A DNA stretch of 64,000 nucleotides from Burkholderia sp. GAS332 (GCA_900142905.1 FSRV01000002.1:4030001-4094000), one strand, 5' to 3'. Counted from the first letter of the stretch, positions 8,648-18,365 are shown. Program-made: numbers and translations. Notes: generated by a model from the letters alone, not told the origin.

Positions 8648-10030
8648 GTGATATCTTCATGTGCAAGAATATTCGGATTGCTTAGTATTAATGCGGTAAT
8701 GATACTTTCAAGTACGTCCGCGGTGGCCGCCATGAGCGCGGAGGAGGTCAACCAGTTGGGTAGCTCGCTCACGCCGATGGGCGCGGAGCGTGCGGGCAAC
8801 AAGGATGGAACCATTCCCGCATGGACCGGAAAGTGGTTGGGCTTGCCGCCGGGTGTCGCCTACAAGGAGGGGGATCGATACCCTGATCCGTACTCGGGCG
8901 AACAACCGCGCTTCGTCATCACTGCGCAAAACATGTCGGAATACCAGGCGAACCTGACCGACGGGCAGAAGGCACTGTTCAAGCAATCTCCGTCGACGTT
9001 CAAGATGATCGTCTATCCGAGTCACCGGGATTTTCGCTATGACGAAGCTGCGTACAAAAATATCAGGACGTACGCACAAAACGTGCAGATGACCGCGGAC
9101 GGCAACGGCCTCAAGCGTTATCCCCCGCAGGCACCGTTCCCCGTTCCTCATAGCGGACAGGAGTTGATGTGGAACTTGCGTTTCTCATCGGCGATCGGCA
9201 CCGAGGCTGCGGTATACGATCAGGCGGTTGTCTATCCGACCGGCAGTATTGCCTGGGGAAAGTGGAAATACGATATCTGGTCGCCGATGAACGGCCCGAA
9301 GTTTGATCCCAGCCAAGCATTTATCGACCGAACGTTCGCTCGTGTGGGAACGGATCTGCCGCTTAGCGATCGTGGCAGTCTTATTGTCTCGCAGACCTAC
9401 TGGGACCACGAAGGATCCGATCTCACCAAAACATGGGTTTACAACCCGGGTACGCGACGTGTCCGCCAGTCTCCCGAATATGGATTCGATCAGCCTCAGG
9501 GCCCAGGCGGATTCAGAACGGTTGACGACGACCGCTTGTTCAATGGTTCCGGTGAGCGCTACGACTGGAAAATTCTCGGGAAGAAAGAGATCTACGTCCC
9601 TTACGACAATTACAAACTGAACGATGCTTCGATCAAATATGCGTCGCTGTTGACGAAAGGCCATCCCAATCCAGACTTTGTCCGCTACGAGTTGCACCGG
9701 GTTTGGGTTCTGGAGGCGACGTTGAAGCCAGGTTTTCGCCATCAGTACGCCAAGCGGGTGATCTATCTTGACGAGGACACCTGGATGGCGTTGCTGGCCG
9801 ACAATTATGACGCCCATGGCCAGTTGTGGCGAACCAACATGCAAACGACGTTCTATGCGTATGACGCGCAGCGATTCTATCCGGCGACCGTGTTCTACCA
9901 GGATCTTATTTCTTCGGCGTATATGGCTGATCGCATGACAAACGAGGGGAAGGTGGTGCGTCTGAACAGCGACCCGGAGTTCAATGAAGGATATTTTTCC
10001 CCGGATTCAATTCGAGCATCAGGTCTCTGA
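8648..10030 (+). CDS. DUF1329-family exported protein
   Basis: A 460-residue protein with a signal peptide (about residues 1-28, cleavage after VAA) and the features of DUF1329: the EVNQLGSSLTPMGAERAGN start, YDIWSPMNGPK, SQTYWDHEGSDLT, the WKILGKKEIYVPYDNYKL block and LDEDTWMALLADNYDAHGQLWR. Family members are periplasmic or outer-membrane associated, have a lipoprotein-localisation-like fold, and often occur with DUF1302 proteins in hydrophobic-compound catabolic clusters. A GTG start with GGAG upstream fits. A GC-rich hairpin follows the stop at about 10041-10080. It may help move a lipophilic substrate across the envelope. Confidence 0.85.
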   Translation: MISSCARIFGLLSINAVMILSSTSAVAAMSAEEVNQLGSSLTPMGAERAGNKDGTIPAWTGKWLGLPPGVAYKEGDRYPDPYSGEQPRFVITAQNMSEYQANLTDGQKALFKQSPSTFKMIVYPSHRDFRYDEAAYKNIRTYAQNVQMTADGNGLKRYPPQAPFPVPHSGQELMWNLRFSSAIGTEAAVYDQAVVYPTGSIAWGKWKYDIWSPMNGPKFDPSQAFIDRTFARVGTDLPLSDRGSLIVSQTYWDHEGSDLTKTWVYNPGTRRVRQSPEYGFDQPQGPGGFRTVDDDRLFNGSGERYDWKILGKKEIYVPYDNYKLNDASIKYASLLTKGHPNPDFVRYELHRVWVLEATLKPGFRHQYAKRVIYLDEDTWMALLADNYDAHGQLWRTNMQTTFYAYDAQRFYPATVFYQDLISSAYMADRMTNEGKVVRLNSDPEFNEGYFSPDSIRASGL

Positions 10031-10211
10031 GGTCAAATTTCACCCCGCCCAGGCAGCCAGTCTCCCTGCGGGGCGGGTGCCGGGCGCTGCACAGATGGGT
10101 AGCCATACGCGAAAGACTGACTACAATGAGTAGGTGCAAGCGAAGTTGCAAAGGTGGTCTGTTCAGGCATAACGGTCAGTAGTGTGACGTTTCAATTCCT
10201 TCATCGGGGGC

Positions 10212-10736
10212 ATGCCCATGACCTGCCTGAACGAAAGGATTGTCGGCGCAATATTTTTTATACTGAGCGGATATGCGTTCGCGGGCGGCCTTGTCACGGA
10301 TTCGCCCGAACAGACGACCGTAGCGAATATCGCGCTTCCGCCCGAGACAGTCGTTCCGCCCATTCCGGAGCCGCAAAGCTACTTGCACCGCTATGAAATG
10401 GAGTATCAGTCGGATCAGGGAAAGCCGTTCTACGCGCAAATCGAGAACTTCTATAGCACGCAGGTGACGCACGACTTCCGATTCGGTGCCGGGAACGCCG
10501 CACCAACGCCTGAGGCGGCACCGCAGCAGGCATCGGATTATCTCCATCTGGGTCCGTCGACGGCGCTGCAACTCACCCTGGTTCAGTTGGCAGACCCGAC
10601 TTTAACGCTCGGTGCGCAACCGCAGCGAAGGCTGTCGTTGACCGTCGACGAATGGGTCTTTTCTGGAACAGCGCGTGTCGCGGTTCTCCATTCGCACGAT
10701 ACAGGCGCGACGCTTTCTGTCAGGCACGGCTTTTAA
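10212..10736 (+). CDS. Secreted hypothetical protein
   Basis: A 174-residue protein with a plausible signal peptide (hydrophobic IVGAIFFILSGYAFAGG ending near residue 25). The mature part has no recognised domain; the C-terminal half is rich in beta-forming residues (LTLVQLADPTLTLG, RLSLTVDEWVFSG, ATLSVRHGF), consistent with a periplasmic or outer-membrane beta protein. It is 181 bases behind the DUF1329 gene on the same strand and may share its function. No assignment is possible. Confidence 0.55.
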   Translation: MPMTCLNERIVGAIFFILSGYAFAGGLVTDSPEQTTVANIALPPETVVPPIPEPQSYLHRYEMEYQSDQGKPFYAQIENFYSTQVTHDFRFGAGNAAPTPEAAPQQASDYLHLGPSTALQLTLVQLADPTLTLGAQPQRRLSLTVDEWVFSGTARVAVLHSHDTGATLSVRHGF

Positions 10737-10888
10737 CCCGAGGTGTGCTGGATACGATGAGTCAGGCTGTGCTCAATCTCATTCCGGCAGGGTTCATCTG
10801 ACCATGCTCCGGTGTAGCGATCGCCCACAGCTTCAAGAGTAAACCGGCGTTTGAAGGGGGCAGTCGTTTACTAAGAACCGTCTTCCAA

Positions 10889-11989
10889 TCACTGATTGGT
10901 GCGCCGCTCAGCATCCGATGCTCCATCAGCTTGCACGAAGCGTGATGACGCATCGCCGTCGCCTTCCGCCCGTTCCTCCACCCCAGCTTCGCGCAAAAAA
11001 TGCGTGATCGTTTCCTCGATCACCGACCTGGCGAGTCCCTGCACGATGAACACGAGCCGAGTCGTGTGATCGTCGTCAGGCCACGCTTCAAGCCGCAACG
11101 GCTCATGCAGCAACTGCTGCACGCCATGGAACACAACAGGTCGCGATTCGCCGATGAAATTGCCGATCCCCTTAACCCGCAGGATGCGTTCGCCGTGATA
11201 GCCGAGCAGTACGGTCAGCGCGGTCTCGAATGCCCGCATCGGCAATGGCTGCGAGTAACTCAGGCAGAAGCTGTCGATGTCCGGATGGGCCACGCGTGAC
11301 GCCGCCGCGCCACGCATCAGCGACTTGCGCGGCGAAGGCTCGGCGCGCAACCAGGGCCGTAAGGCACGCGGTGTCAGGATGTCGAGCAACTGTTGGGCGT
11401 CAATCTCGCCGTTGCGCACCGGAATGCGCGTCGCACCCGGATTCAGCGCCTCAAGCGCCGCCTCGAGGTCGGCCAGCGCGGGCGCATCGACCAGTTCAGC
11501 TTTTGTCAGCAACAGCCGATCCGCGACCGCCACCTGCTGACGCGATTCCTCATGCCGGGCAAGTTGCGCGGCGCCGTGTTTCGCATCGACGGTCGTCACG
11601 ATGCCGTCGAGTTGCAACCGCCCCTCAAGCGCTGGGTCACCCAGCAACAGCGAGATCACCGGGCCAGGCCGCGCAAGCCCCGTGGTCTCGATCAAAATCC
11701 GCTCGAAGGGGGGAATCTCGCCGCGCGTGCGACGCTCTAGCAGATCGGCCACGGTCGCAGCCAGTTCGTCACGCACGCCGCAACACAGGCAGCCGTTTTC
11801 CAGCATCGCGATGGTCTCGTCGCGCGAGGTGCTGATGAACAGATGATCGAGACCGATCGCGCCCAGTTCGTTGATCACCACCGCACAACGGCCCAGCGCC
11901 GGTTGTGGCAGCAGGCGATTAAGCAACGTGGTCTTACCCGAACCGAGAAAGCCAGTCAGCAACGTTATGGGGATCGCAGCGGCTTGCAT
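10889..11989 (-). CDS. COG0523 GTPase (CobW/ZigA-type metallochaperone)
   Basis: A 366-residue G3E-family GTPase. Walker A GFLGSGKTTLL is at the N-terminus, the metal-binding ENGCLCCG (CxCC) motif near residue 75, Walker B in ILIETTGLA, and a base-recognition loop LLLTKAEL that deviates from NKxD. The CobW C-terminal domain spans roughly 240-340. Such proteins deliver zinc, cobalt or nickel to target enzymes. The ATG at 11987-11989 is chosen; a GTG at 12007 directly abutting the upstream TGA is an alternative. It follows a metallo-beta-lactamase-fold hydrolase without a gap, which suggests that hydrolase as its metal client (inference). Confidence 0.87.
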   Translation of the reverse strand: MQAAAIPITLLTGFLGSGKTTLLNRLLPQPALGRCAVVINELGAIGLDHLFISTSRDETIAMLENGCLCCGVRDELAATVADLLERRTRGEIPPFERILIETTGLARPGPVISLLLGDPALEGRLQLDGIVTTVDAKHGAAQLARHEESRQQVAVADRLLLTKAELVDAPALADLEAALEALNPGATRIPVRNGEIDAQQLLDILTPRALRPWLRAEPSPRKSLMRGAAASRVAHPDIDSFCLSYSQPLPMRAFETALTVLLGYHGERILRVKGIGNFIGESRPVVFHGVQQLLHEPLRLEAWPDDDHTTRLVFIVQGLARSVIEETITHFLREAGVEERAEGDGDASSRFVQADGASDAERRTNQ

Positions 11990-12007
11990 GATGGTTGTTC
12001 CGGACAC

Positions 12008-13006
12008 TCAGATAACCTGCAGGTCTTTTCCGACGATGACTTGTCCGTCGAAATGCTTGCGCGCATCGGCGGCCCACATCTCGTCGGTAATCGCGGGATC
12101 GCCGCCCGGCACGAAATGGCTCAGCACCAGTGTCTTGACGCCGGCCGCCGCGGCGATCTTGCCGACCTGCTCAGTGGTGGTGTGGCTCTTCACGAGGTGA
12201 TCGAGCAGCGTCGGCGCGTTGTCGACGGTCTTCATCAGCTTCTGGAGCGCGGGCAGGTACATCACTTCATGCACTAGTACGTCTGCGCCTTTCGCGAACT
12301 CGGCAAGCGCCGGGTAGTAAGTCGTGTCGCCGGAGAATACGACCGTGCGGTCCTTGGTCTCGAAGCGGTAAGCGAATGCCGGCTTAATCGTGTAGTGGTC
12401 GACCAGTGTCGAGGTGACGCGCACGCGGTCGTCTTCCATCACGAGGCGCGGCCCGTCGAATTCGTGGATGTTGATCAGTGGCCGGAACGGCGGGCGGCCT
12501 TCTTCGCGCATTCGCACGTCGAGATCGATCGCGTTCATGTCGACAAAGTCGTCGATCATCTTGGTCATGCGCGGCGGACCGTACAGGTTGACGGGCGTAT
12601 GCAGGCCGGTGGCCCAGGCGAGGAACACGAGGTTGCCGAGGTCGGCGTTGTGGTCCGAATGATGGTGGGTCAGGAAGATGTCACGAATGCCCGGCAGTTT
12701 GATACCCGCTTTGGTCAATTGCAGCGCGACGCCGTTGCCGCAATCGACCACGTAGGGCTGACCGTCGACCACCAGCACGTTCGCCGGCGCCGCGCGCAGG
12801 TCAGATGGCGTCGGGCCGCCCTTGGTGCCGAGCAGGATCAGCTGTGTGCCCTTTGCCGGGAGCCCAGCGGTGGGTGCAGGGGTTGCGGAGCTGGCCGGTG
12901 ACTGCGCGTGAGCGTCCTGCATCCACGGCAGCGCTGCGGTGGTGCCTGCCGTAACGGCAATACGCATGAAATCACGACGGGAACGTCCGAACGGCTGATC
13001 ACTCAT
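12008..13006 (-). CDS. Tat-exported metallo-beta-lactamase-fold hydrolase
   Basis: A 332-residue enzyme. The N-terminus has a twin-arginine signal, SRRDFMRIAVTAG, with cleavage near AHA. The dinuclear metal site is complete: THHHSDHNAD (HxHxDH), a ligand in SGDTTYY, the HEVMYL segment and the final His in LSHFVPGG. The layout resembles RNase Z/arylsulfatase-type members of the superfamily, so a periplasmic ester, sulfate ester or lactone hydrolase is likely. The gene is followed at once by a COG0523 metallochaperone and preceded by a LysR regulator on the same strand. Confidence 0.87.
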   Translation of the reverse strand: MSDQPFGRSRRDFMRIAVTAGTTAALPWMQDAHAQSPASSATPAPTAGLPAKGTQLILLGTKGGPTPSDLRAAPANVLVVDGQPYVVDCGNGVALQLTKAGIKLPGIRDIFLTHHHSDHNADLGNLVFLAWATGLHTPVNLYGPPRMTKMIDDFVDMNAIDLDVRMREEGRPPFRPLINIHEFDGPRLVMEDDRVRVTSTLVDHYTIKPAFAYRFETKDRTVVFSGDTTYYPALAEFAKGADVLVHEVMYLPALQKLMKTVDNAPTLLDHLVKSHTTTEQVGKIAAAAGVKTLVLSHFVPGGDPAITDEMWAADARKHFDGQVIVGKDLQVI

Positions 13007-13084
13007 GGCTCTGTGTCTCCTGACATCTTGGTTAGGGTGTGCGCGATTCCAGCGTCGGGATCGGGCAGCGTCGCCTAGACACTA

Positions 13085-14032
13085 TCAGAGAACAGCGCTC
13101 GGACGAAGATCGTGAAACAGCTCATAGACGAGTGCGCGTAGCCATTGGTGAGCTTCGTCGCGTTGGTACCGTTCATGCCAGAACTGAGTGATATCGACTG
13201 GCGCGATATCAAACGGCAGCGCGACTGCGCGGACATCGTGCCGGCTCGCCAGCACGCGCGCGAGGCGGCTCGGAATACAGGCGACGAGGTCGCTAGACGA
13301 GACAATGCGATCCAGACCGAACGAATGCGCGAGCTGCAATACCACGTGGCGAGCGTTGCCGTCGTGCGAGGACTGCGCATTGAATTCTGCCTCGAAATGC
13401 GCGTGGCTACCGGCTGTGGGCGTATAGACCACATGGTCGGCCGCGAAGAACTGCTCGACGGAAAGCATGGCGCCTATCGTGGGATGGTCGTTGCGCACGA
13501 GCGCCGCGTAAGTCTCGTGAAAGAGCCGCTGCTGATGGAAGTCGGCATGCAGACCGCTGAACATACCGATCGCGAGATCGATCTGGCCGAGTTTCATCAT
13601 CTGCTGCGCGGCGTCGAGTGGCGGGTCGGCCGTGACGATTCGGACACCTGGCGCGACCTGACGCAAATGCGCGACCAGCGGCGGGATGAAGATCGCCTGT
13701 CCGAGATCGCTGACGTATAGGCGGAACGTGCGCGTGGCGGTGGCCGGATCGAACATCCGGCCTGCCTGCAGCGCGAGACGCAGCGACGCGAACCCTTCGT
13801 CCACGAGCGCCGCGATTCCGTCGGCTCTGGGCGTGGGCTGCATGCCGTCGGCTGTCTTCACGAACAGGATGTCGTCAAACAGGGAGCGCAGCCGCTTCAA
13901 CGCGTTGCTGACGGAAGGCTGTGTCAGATGGAGCGACTCCGCCGCGCGCGTCGTACTCCGGGTCCGGTAAAGCACGTCGAACACCAGCAGCAGATTCAGG
14001 TCGACGTTGCGCAGGTCGGTATCGGGTGTCAT
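13085..14032 (-). CDS. LysR-family regulator (NodD/NahR-like)
   Basis: A 315-residue LysR protein. The DNA-binding region LRNVDLNLLLVFDVLYRTRS then TQPSVSNALKRLR is characteristic of the NodD/NahR branch, which commonly senses aromatic or small organic effectors. The effector domain follows from about residue 95. It lies 79 bases upstream of the Tat-exported hydrolase gene on the same strand, and probably governs that gene and the GTPase behind it, though the ammonia-lyase-like gene on the other side is also a possible target. Confidence 0.88.
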   Translation of the reverse strand: MTPDTDLRNVDLNLLLVFDVLYRTRSTTRAAESLHLTQPSVSNALKRLRSLFDDILFVKTADGMQPTPRADGIAALVDEGFASLRLALQAGRMFDPATATRTFRLYVSDLGQAIFIPPLVAHLRQVAPGVRIVTADPPLDAAQQMMKLGQIDLAIGMFSGLHADFHQQRLFHETYAALVRNDHPTIGAMLSVEQFFAADHVVYTPTAGSHAHFEAEFNAQSSHDGNARHVVLQLAHSFGLDRIVSSSDLVACIPSRLARVLASRHDVRAVALPFDIAPVDITQFWHERYQRDEAHQWLRALVYELFHDLRPSAVL

Positions 14033-14218
14033 GGCGTGGGTCGGTGCGCGGGTATAGATGCCGTGAATGATGGCATCTGACGTGACAATTTAACAGGGCG
14101 TCATGGCCGCCCTATGTTGGTCTCACTACGCCGCGCCCGCAACACGCCGACAGACGTTGAGGCATTAACATACCCGCTTTGGTCGCAGCCGCATCAGAAC
14201 GGCTGCTGTACAGGCGAC

Positions 14219-15667
14219 TCACGCAACGATCGCACTCAGGTCATATTCTCTCGATTCGAGGGCGGCGAGTAGCGGGGCAGGGTGAGGCACCCGCTCGTGT
14301 CCCGCCGCATAGGGCACAAGGCCGCGGATGAATTTTAGAAGTTTCGTCGTCGAGGCCCCAAGCGGTGTGGCTTTACGTATATCAACGGCTTGAGCCGCAA
14401 CCATAAGCTCCATCGCAAGAAGCGACTTGCAGAGTTCGGTCGTTTCGCGCGCGCGGCGCGCCGCGACAGTCGCCATGCTGGCACGATCGAGGTTGCCGTT
14501 GGAATGGCTGGAGCTGGCCAGTTCGATGACTGTCGGTGCGGCGAGCAGGCGCGCCTCCGACGCCAGTGACTTGTGAAATTGCGCCAATCCGTTGAATCCG
14601 GGTAACCCAACGCTGTCCTCCTCGATCAACCCCACAGGGAGTCCAGACCAGAACGAATCCGTCAGTTTTGCAACGCGCTCCGTGGCGCTGGTGACGACGG
14701 GCGACAAGGCTAACCTGACGGTATCGAGGGCCATCGACAACGACAACATATCGAAGTTGGCCACCGAGACTAGTGTGTCGTCCTCGATCGATACGATAGG
14801 GTTGTTCTGACTGGCATTCAGTTCGATGGAGATCTGTTTCTCGGCGAAGGCGAAGCTATCGAACGCATTCCCAAATGTAATCGGTAGAGAACGAAAGCAA
14901 AGCGGGTCCTGCAGATGACGGGGACCACCGCTGCCCAGAATGTAGCTGCCATCAAGCTGTGAACGAATCAACTCGGCAGCGATCCGCAGCCCTTCAAAGG
15001 GTCGTGAACGGATCGCAGCGGGCGAGAGAATGGACGGATTGGCCGCGAAACCTTCCATACTCAACGCCGAGGCGATGGTCCATGAGTTCAGCAGGCGCCG
15101 CAGATCGTCAATGGCGATAGCGGCCGTGCCAAGCGAAAGTGCGCTGGAATTGAGAAGTGCCAGCGCTTCGCCCGACGTCAGCGTGATGTCAGCGTAGAGA
15201 TCCAGCGCCAGGTCCGCCACCGGCGACATGTCGCTCTGACCTATCGATCCCCACATGTGCACACGAAACGTGCGGCGGCTGTTGAGCGCATCGACAAGCA
15301 TGGTGGCCAGCATGGGGCGAACACCGAGTCGACCAGAGGCCATGGCGGTCACGAGAATGACCATCATCGCGCGCACAATTTCGTCTGGCGCCGTGGGGCC
15401 GTGGCCGAAGTTGTGGGTCTGTAAAAGCCGGCGGTTGAATTCCTCAATACGTGCCGGCTCAAGTGGAACGCCTGTCTTGGCGCCCACGCTGGTTGTTACG
15501 CCGTAAACCCGATCGCCGCGGGTGACCGCTTGCTCCACGACTCGCCGGGCAGCGTGCATGCGTTCCATGGCTTCCGGAGCAAGCGTGACCTGTGCGTCGA
15601 ACCGCGCAATCTCCACCACGTGTCGCGCTGTTAAGGTTTGACCATCAATGATCACCGTTTTGCTCAT
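14219..15667 (-). CDS. Aromatic amino acid lyase (HAL/PAL) superfamily protein without the MIO triad
   Basis: A 482-residue protein with the whole histidine/phenylalanine ammonia-lyase architecture: YGVTTSVGAKTGVPL loop (about 55-69), LLQTHNFGHG, SGRLGVRP, LQDPLCFRSLP, SQNNPIVS, and ELASSSHSNGN. At the position where HAL has GSxGASGDLxPL, this protein has GSIGQSDMSPV (about 140-150), one residue shorter and without Ala-Ser-Gly, so the 4-methylidene-imidazol-5-one electrophile cannot form by the known route. It may be a lyase with other chemistry. GGAGGG lies seven bases before the ATG. It is co-transcribed with an MFS carrier 87 bases upstream. Confidence 0.85.
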   Translation of the reverse strand: MSKTVIIDGQTLTARHVVEIARFDAQVTLAPEAMERMHAARRVVEQAVTRGDRVYGVTTSVGAKTGVPLEPARIEEFNRRLLQTHNFGHGPTAPDEIVRAMMVILVTAMASGRLGVRPMLATMLVDALNSRRTFRVHMWGSIGQSDMSPVADLALDLYADITLTSGEALALLNSSALSLGTAAIAIDDLRRLLNSWTIASALSMEGFAANPSILSPAAIRSRPFEGLRIAAELIRSQLDGSYILGSGGPRHLQDPLCFRSLPITFGNAFDSFAFAEKQISIELNASQNNPIVSIEDDTLVSVANFDMLSLSMALDTVRLALSPVVTSATERVAKLTDSFWSGLPVGLIEEDSVGLPGFNGLAQFHKSLASEARLLAAPTVIELASSSHSNGNLDRASMATVAARRARETTELCKSLLAMELMVAAQAVDIRKATPLGASTTKLLKFIRGLVPYAAGHERVPHPAPLLAALESREYDLSAIVA

Positions 15668-15753
15668 TTGAAACACCCTCCGGTTTATATGGATTCGACG
15701 AATCCGTCAGTCCTGCCGCGGTCACCTGCGGGAGTGATGCGAATCTGGTCGGT

Positions 15754-17103
15754 TCAACTTGCCTTTCGTACCGATTGGCCGGCTCCCGCAACGAGATCGA
15801 CGTCTTTCTCAGCGAGCTCGCGGTCATCATGATCCGTTAGAGCTGTTTTTATGTCGGATTCCTTATAGAACAGCAGCGAAACTGCGCCAAGTATCAGAAA
15901 TCCAACCAGATAGTGAGCCGGCATGAGCTTGTCGCCGGTTTTCGCGACCAACCAGGTCAGCAGGAACGGTGTGAACCCACCCAACAATGAAGCAGCCAGA
16001 TTATAGGTAATGGATAAGCCGGTCGAGCGCATGTGCGTCGGGAACAGTTCCGCTAGTGTTGCCGACACAGGGCCCAATGTGGCTGCCATGAGCAGTGCAA
16101 ATACCAGCTCCATGATGAGTAGAGACGTGGTCGTCGGATACATGTTCAACAAGATAAACGCGGGGTAGATCAGCAACGCGAAGAGCGTGAGGGCGACCCC
16201 CATGATTATTTTCCGGCCGATCTTGTCGGACAGGTGACCAAAGCAAGGAACGAGTGCCATTCTGACCAGTAACGTCACCGTGAGAACGATGAACGGCGCG
16301 TTCAAGGAGGTCTTGAGGGACTGAACCGCGTAGATCGGCAGGTAGGCGATCAGTACATAGACCATGATGTTCGTCACTGCGCTCAACGAGAAAGACACAA
16401 ACAGTTCCGCAGGGTAGCGGCGAAATATCTCCCCGATCGAAACTTTCTTGTGCTGTGTCTCTTTCAGGAAAATTTCGGGTTCCTGCAGATTGCGGCGAAT
16501 GTAGAAACCGATCGGCCCGATGATCAAGCCAAGCAGAAACGGAATTCTCCAGGCCCACGACGACAATGCTTCTGTGGTGAACACGCTCGTTAGCAGGGCA
16601 CCCATGAGTGTCGCCAGAAACACGCCGATCGACTGCGAGAACATTTGCCAACTGCCGTAGAAACCTCGCCTTCCGGGCGGCGCGTATTCGATCAGTAGTG
16701 CGGTGGCGGTGCCGAACTCGCCGCCGACCGAAATGCCTTGCAGAATCCGTGAGCAGACAACAATGATCGGGGCAAGAATGCCGACCTGGCTATAGGTCGG
16801 CGAGAATGCCAGCATGGCGGTTGAAACAAGCATCAACAGAATCACAAAAGACAGCGCGGCTTTTCTCCCGGCACGGTCCGCATAGATACCGATGGCAATC
16901 CCGGCTATGGGCCGGACGATAAAGCCCACGCCGAAAGTAGCCGTGGTCAACAGCATCGAGGTAACGGGATTGTCGGCAGGGAAGAACTGTTTGGCGATAA
17001 TGACGGACAAATATCCGTAAACCAGAAAGTCATACCATTCCAGTGCATTGCCAACGGTCGATGCCACTACCGCTTTCCATGGAACCTGTTTCTTGATCAC
17101 CAC
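15754..17103 (-). CDS. MFS transporter, metabolite:H+ symporter (MHS) type
   Basis: A 449-residue carrier with 12 predicted membrane segments. NALEWYDFLVYGYLSVIIAKQFFP is the MHS-family first helix, and IYADRAGRKAAL the loop 2-3 signature; GGEFGTATALLIEYAPPGRRGFYGS is also typical of the proline/betaine, shikimate and citrate group. The start is a GTG pair after AGGAGGAGACA. It likely brings an organic acid or amino acid into the cell for the ammonia-lyase-family protein encoded 87 bases downstream in the same operon. Confidence 0.88.
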   Translation of the reverse strand: MVIKKQVPWKAVVASTVGNALEWYDFLVYGYLSVIIAKQFFPADNPVTSMLLTTATFGVGFIVRPIAGIAIGIYADRAGRKAALSFVILLMLVSTAMLAFSPTYSQVGILAPIIVVCSRILQGISVGGEFGTATALLIEYAPPGRRGFYGSWQMFSQSIGVFLATLMGALLTSVFTTEALSSWAWRIPFLLGLIIGPIGFYIRRNLQEPEIFLKETQHKKVSIGEIFRRYPAELFVSFSLSAVTNIMVYVLIAYLPIYAVQSLKTSLNAPFIVLTVTLLVRMALVPCFGHLSDKIGRKIIMGVALTLFALLIYPAFILLNMYPTTTSLLIMELVFALLMAATLGPVSATLAELFPTHMRSTGLSITYNLAASLLGGFTPFLLTWLVAKTGDKLMPAHYLVGFLILGAVSLLFYKESDIKTALTDHDDRELAEKDVDLVAGAGQSVRKAS

Positions 17104-17456
17104 TGTCTCCTCCTTATCTGGATCTTAATTATTCTGTCCAGAATTTAAATTTGAGAATTAGAAGCTTAATAATGGCGGCATGGGATTAAGCCGGCAGTTT
17201 GCTCCGAATATCCTTTCTCCCATTGAATATCTGCGGCGCAGACGGGCGCGAAAGAATAGATTGACTACCTGTCCGCTGCCAATGAAATGGAATGTGTCCA
17301 ACGATATTCGCGATAAGCTCTTCTATGGGGAAAATAGTACGTTGTACCTCGCCTGCGGCCAAGCATAACTCCGTGAAATTCCACCTGTCGGAATGGCGGT
17401 GACGTGACTCCGGCATGCGGCTCGCTGATAGCCGCTCGGCCGCCAGACTTCATTCA
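17104..17456. promoter_or_regulatory. Promoter region of the MFS/lyase operon with a candidate operator
   Basis: A 350-base spacer with an AT-rich core at 17125-17175, unlike its GC-rich surroundings. A perfect inverted repeat ATTCTG-TC-CAGAAT lies at 17131-17144, about 30 bases upstream of the MFS start codon, where a repressor would block transcription. The regulator that would bind it is not known; the IclR gene next door is one candidate. No gene is evident here. Confidence 0.4.
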
Positions 17457-18224
17457 CTAGTTTTCCAGCTGCTCCGAAATTCGCCGCGACACCTCGAGCA
17501 TCTGGCCCAGGTACCGCTCGACGACTTTCTCCGGTGTAAGCGCGGAAGAAAACCATGTGAGCCCAATCGACGCGACCACGAATTCCTTCGCCATCACCGG
17601 CACGGCAAGCGTGCCGGACACCGGCCGCACGCTGGAATCGCGCAGCGCGTACCCGCGCTGGCGGGTTTGATCGAGCATCGCCTGGACGGCTTCGCGATCC
17701 TGCGCGGGCCGGTCTTCGGGATGATGACTTTGCCGCACAACTTCGAGCAGCATCTCCTGTTCTTCGGGCGAGCAGAAGGCGAGATACGCCCGTCCCAACG
17801 CACGCGAAACGAGGCTTAGACGCATGTTGATCGACGAGTGCAGCAGCGAGAGCGGTGAATACGGAATCGTGCTGTAGCGTACGACTAGCGCGTCGACATC
17901 GAGCATGCCGACGGCAATCGGCCACTTGATCTCTTCGGTGAGTTTGCGCACGAGCGGCGCGGCGGTTTCGACCACGCGCGGCACATGGTGATAGCCCGAG
18001 TTCAATGCGTTGACGCCGTCGAGCAGGCGGTATTCGCCGGGCCGCGCGCCGCGTGCGGCGAGGCCCAGCTCTTCGAAGGTCCGCAGCAGCCGGATCAAGG
18101 TGGGCTTCGGCAGCGACGTCAACTGGTGCAGGCTGTCGAGCGTCGAAACGGGCATCTGGTTCAGGGCACGCAGAAGGGTGATTGCCCGCTCTACTGCCCG
18201 AATCGAAGATTCGCGTTCCGCCAT
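17457..18224 (-). CDS. IclR-family transcriptional regulator
   Basis: A 255-residue regulator. Residues 1-75 form the IclR winged helix (SIRAVERAITLLRALNQ, then LPKPTLIRLLRTFEELGL) and residues 90-250 the ligand-binding domain, with SSVRPVSGTLAVPVMA near the C-terminus. It is in line behind the aldolase and MFS genes of the divergent catabolic cluster and most likely controls it in response to the imported substrate or an intermediate. Confidence 0.9.
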   Translation of the reverse strand: MAERESSIRAVERAITLLRALNQMPVSTLDSLHQLTSLPKPTLIRLLRTFEELGLAARGARPGEYRLLDGVNALNSGYHHVPRVVETAAPLVRKLTEEIKWPIAVGMLDVDALVVRYSTIPYSPLSLLHSSINMRLSLVSRALGRAYLAFCSPEEQEMLLEVVRQSHHPEDRPAQDREAVQAMLDQTRQRGYALRDSSVRPVSGTLAVPVMAKEFVVASIGLTWFSSALTPEKVVERYLGQMLEVSRRISEQLEN

Positions 18225-18365
18225 CGTATCGCCTTGCCTGGGTGGTCGGGCGCACGTCGATCTCTCTGACGCTTGCCCGTCGACAAACTCGGATTATCGC
18301 AGCTTTTGAACTGCCTGGACCGGCCGCGCCGACCTGGGCGGTCAGGCTGCGGATCGGGTCCGCAA

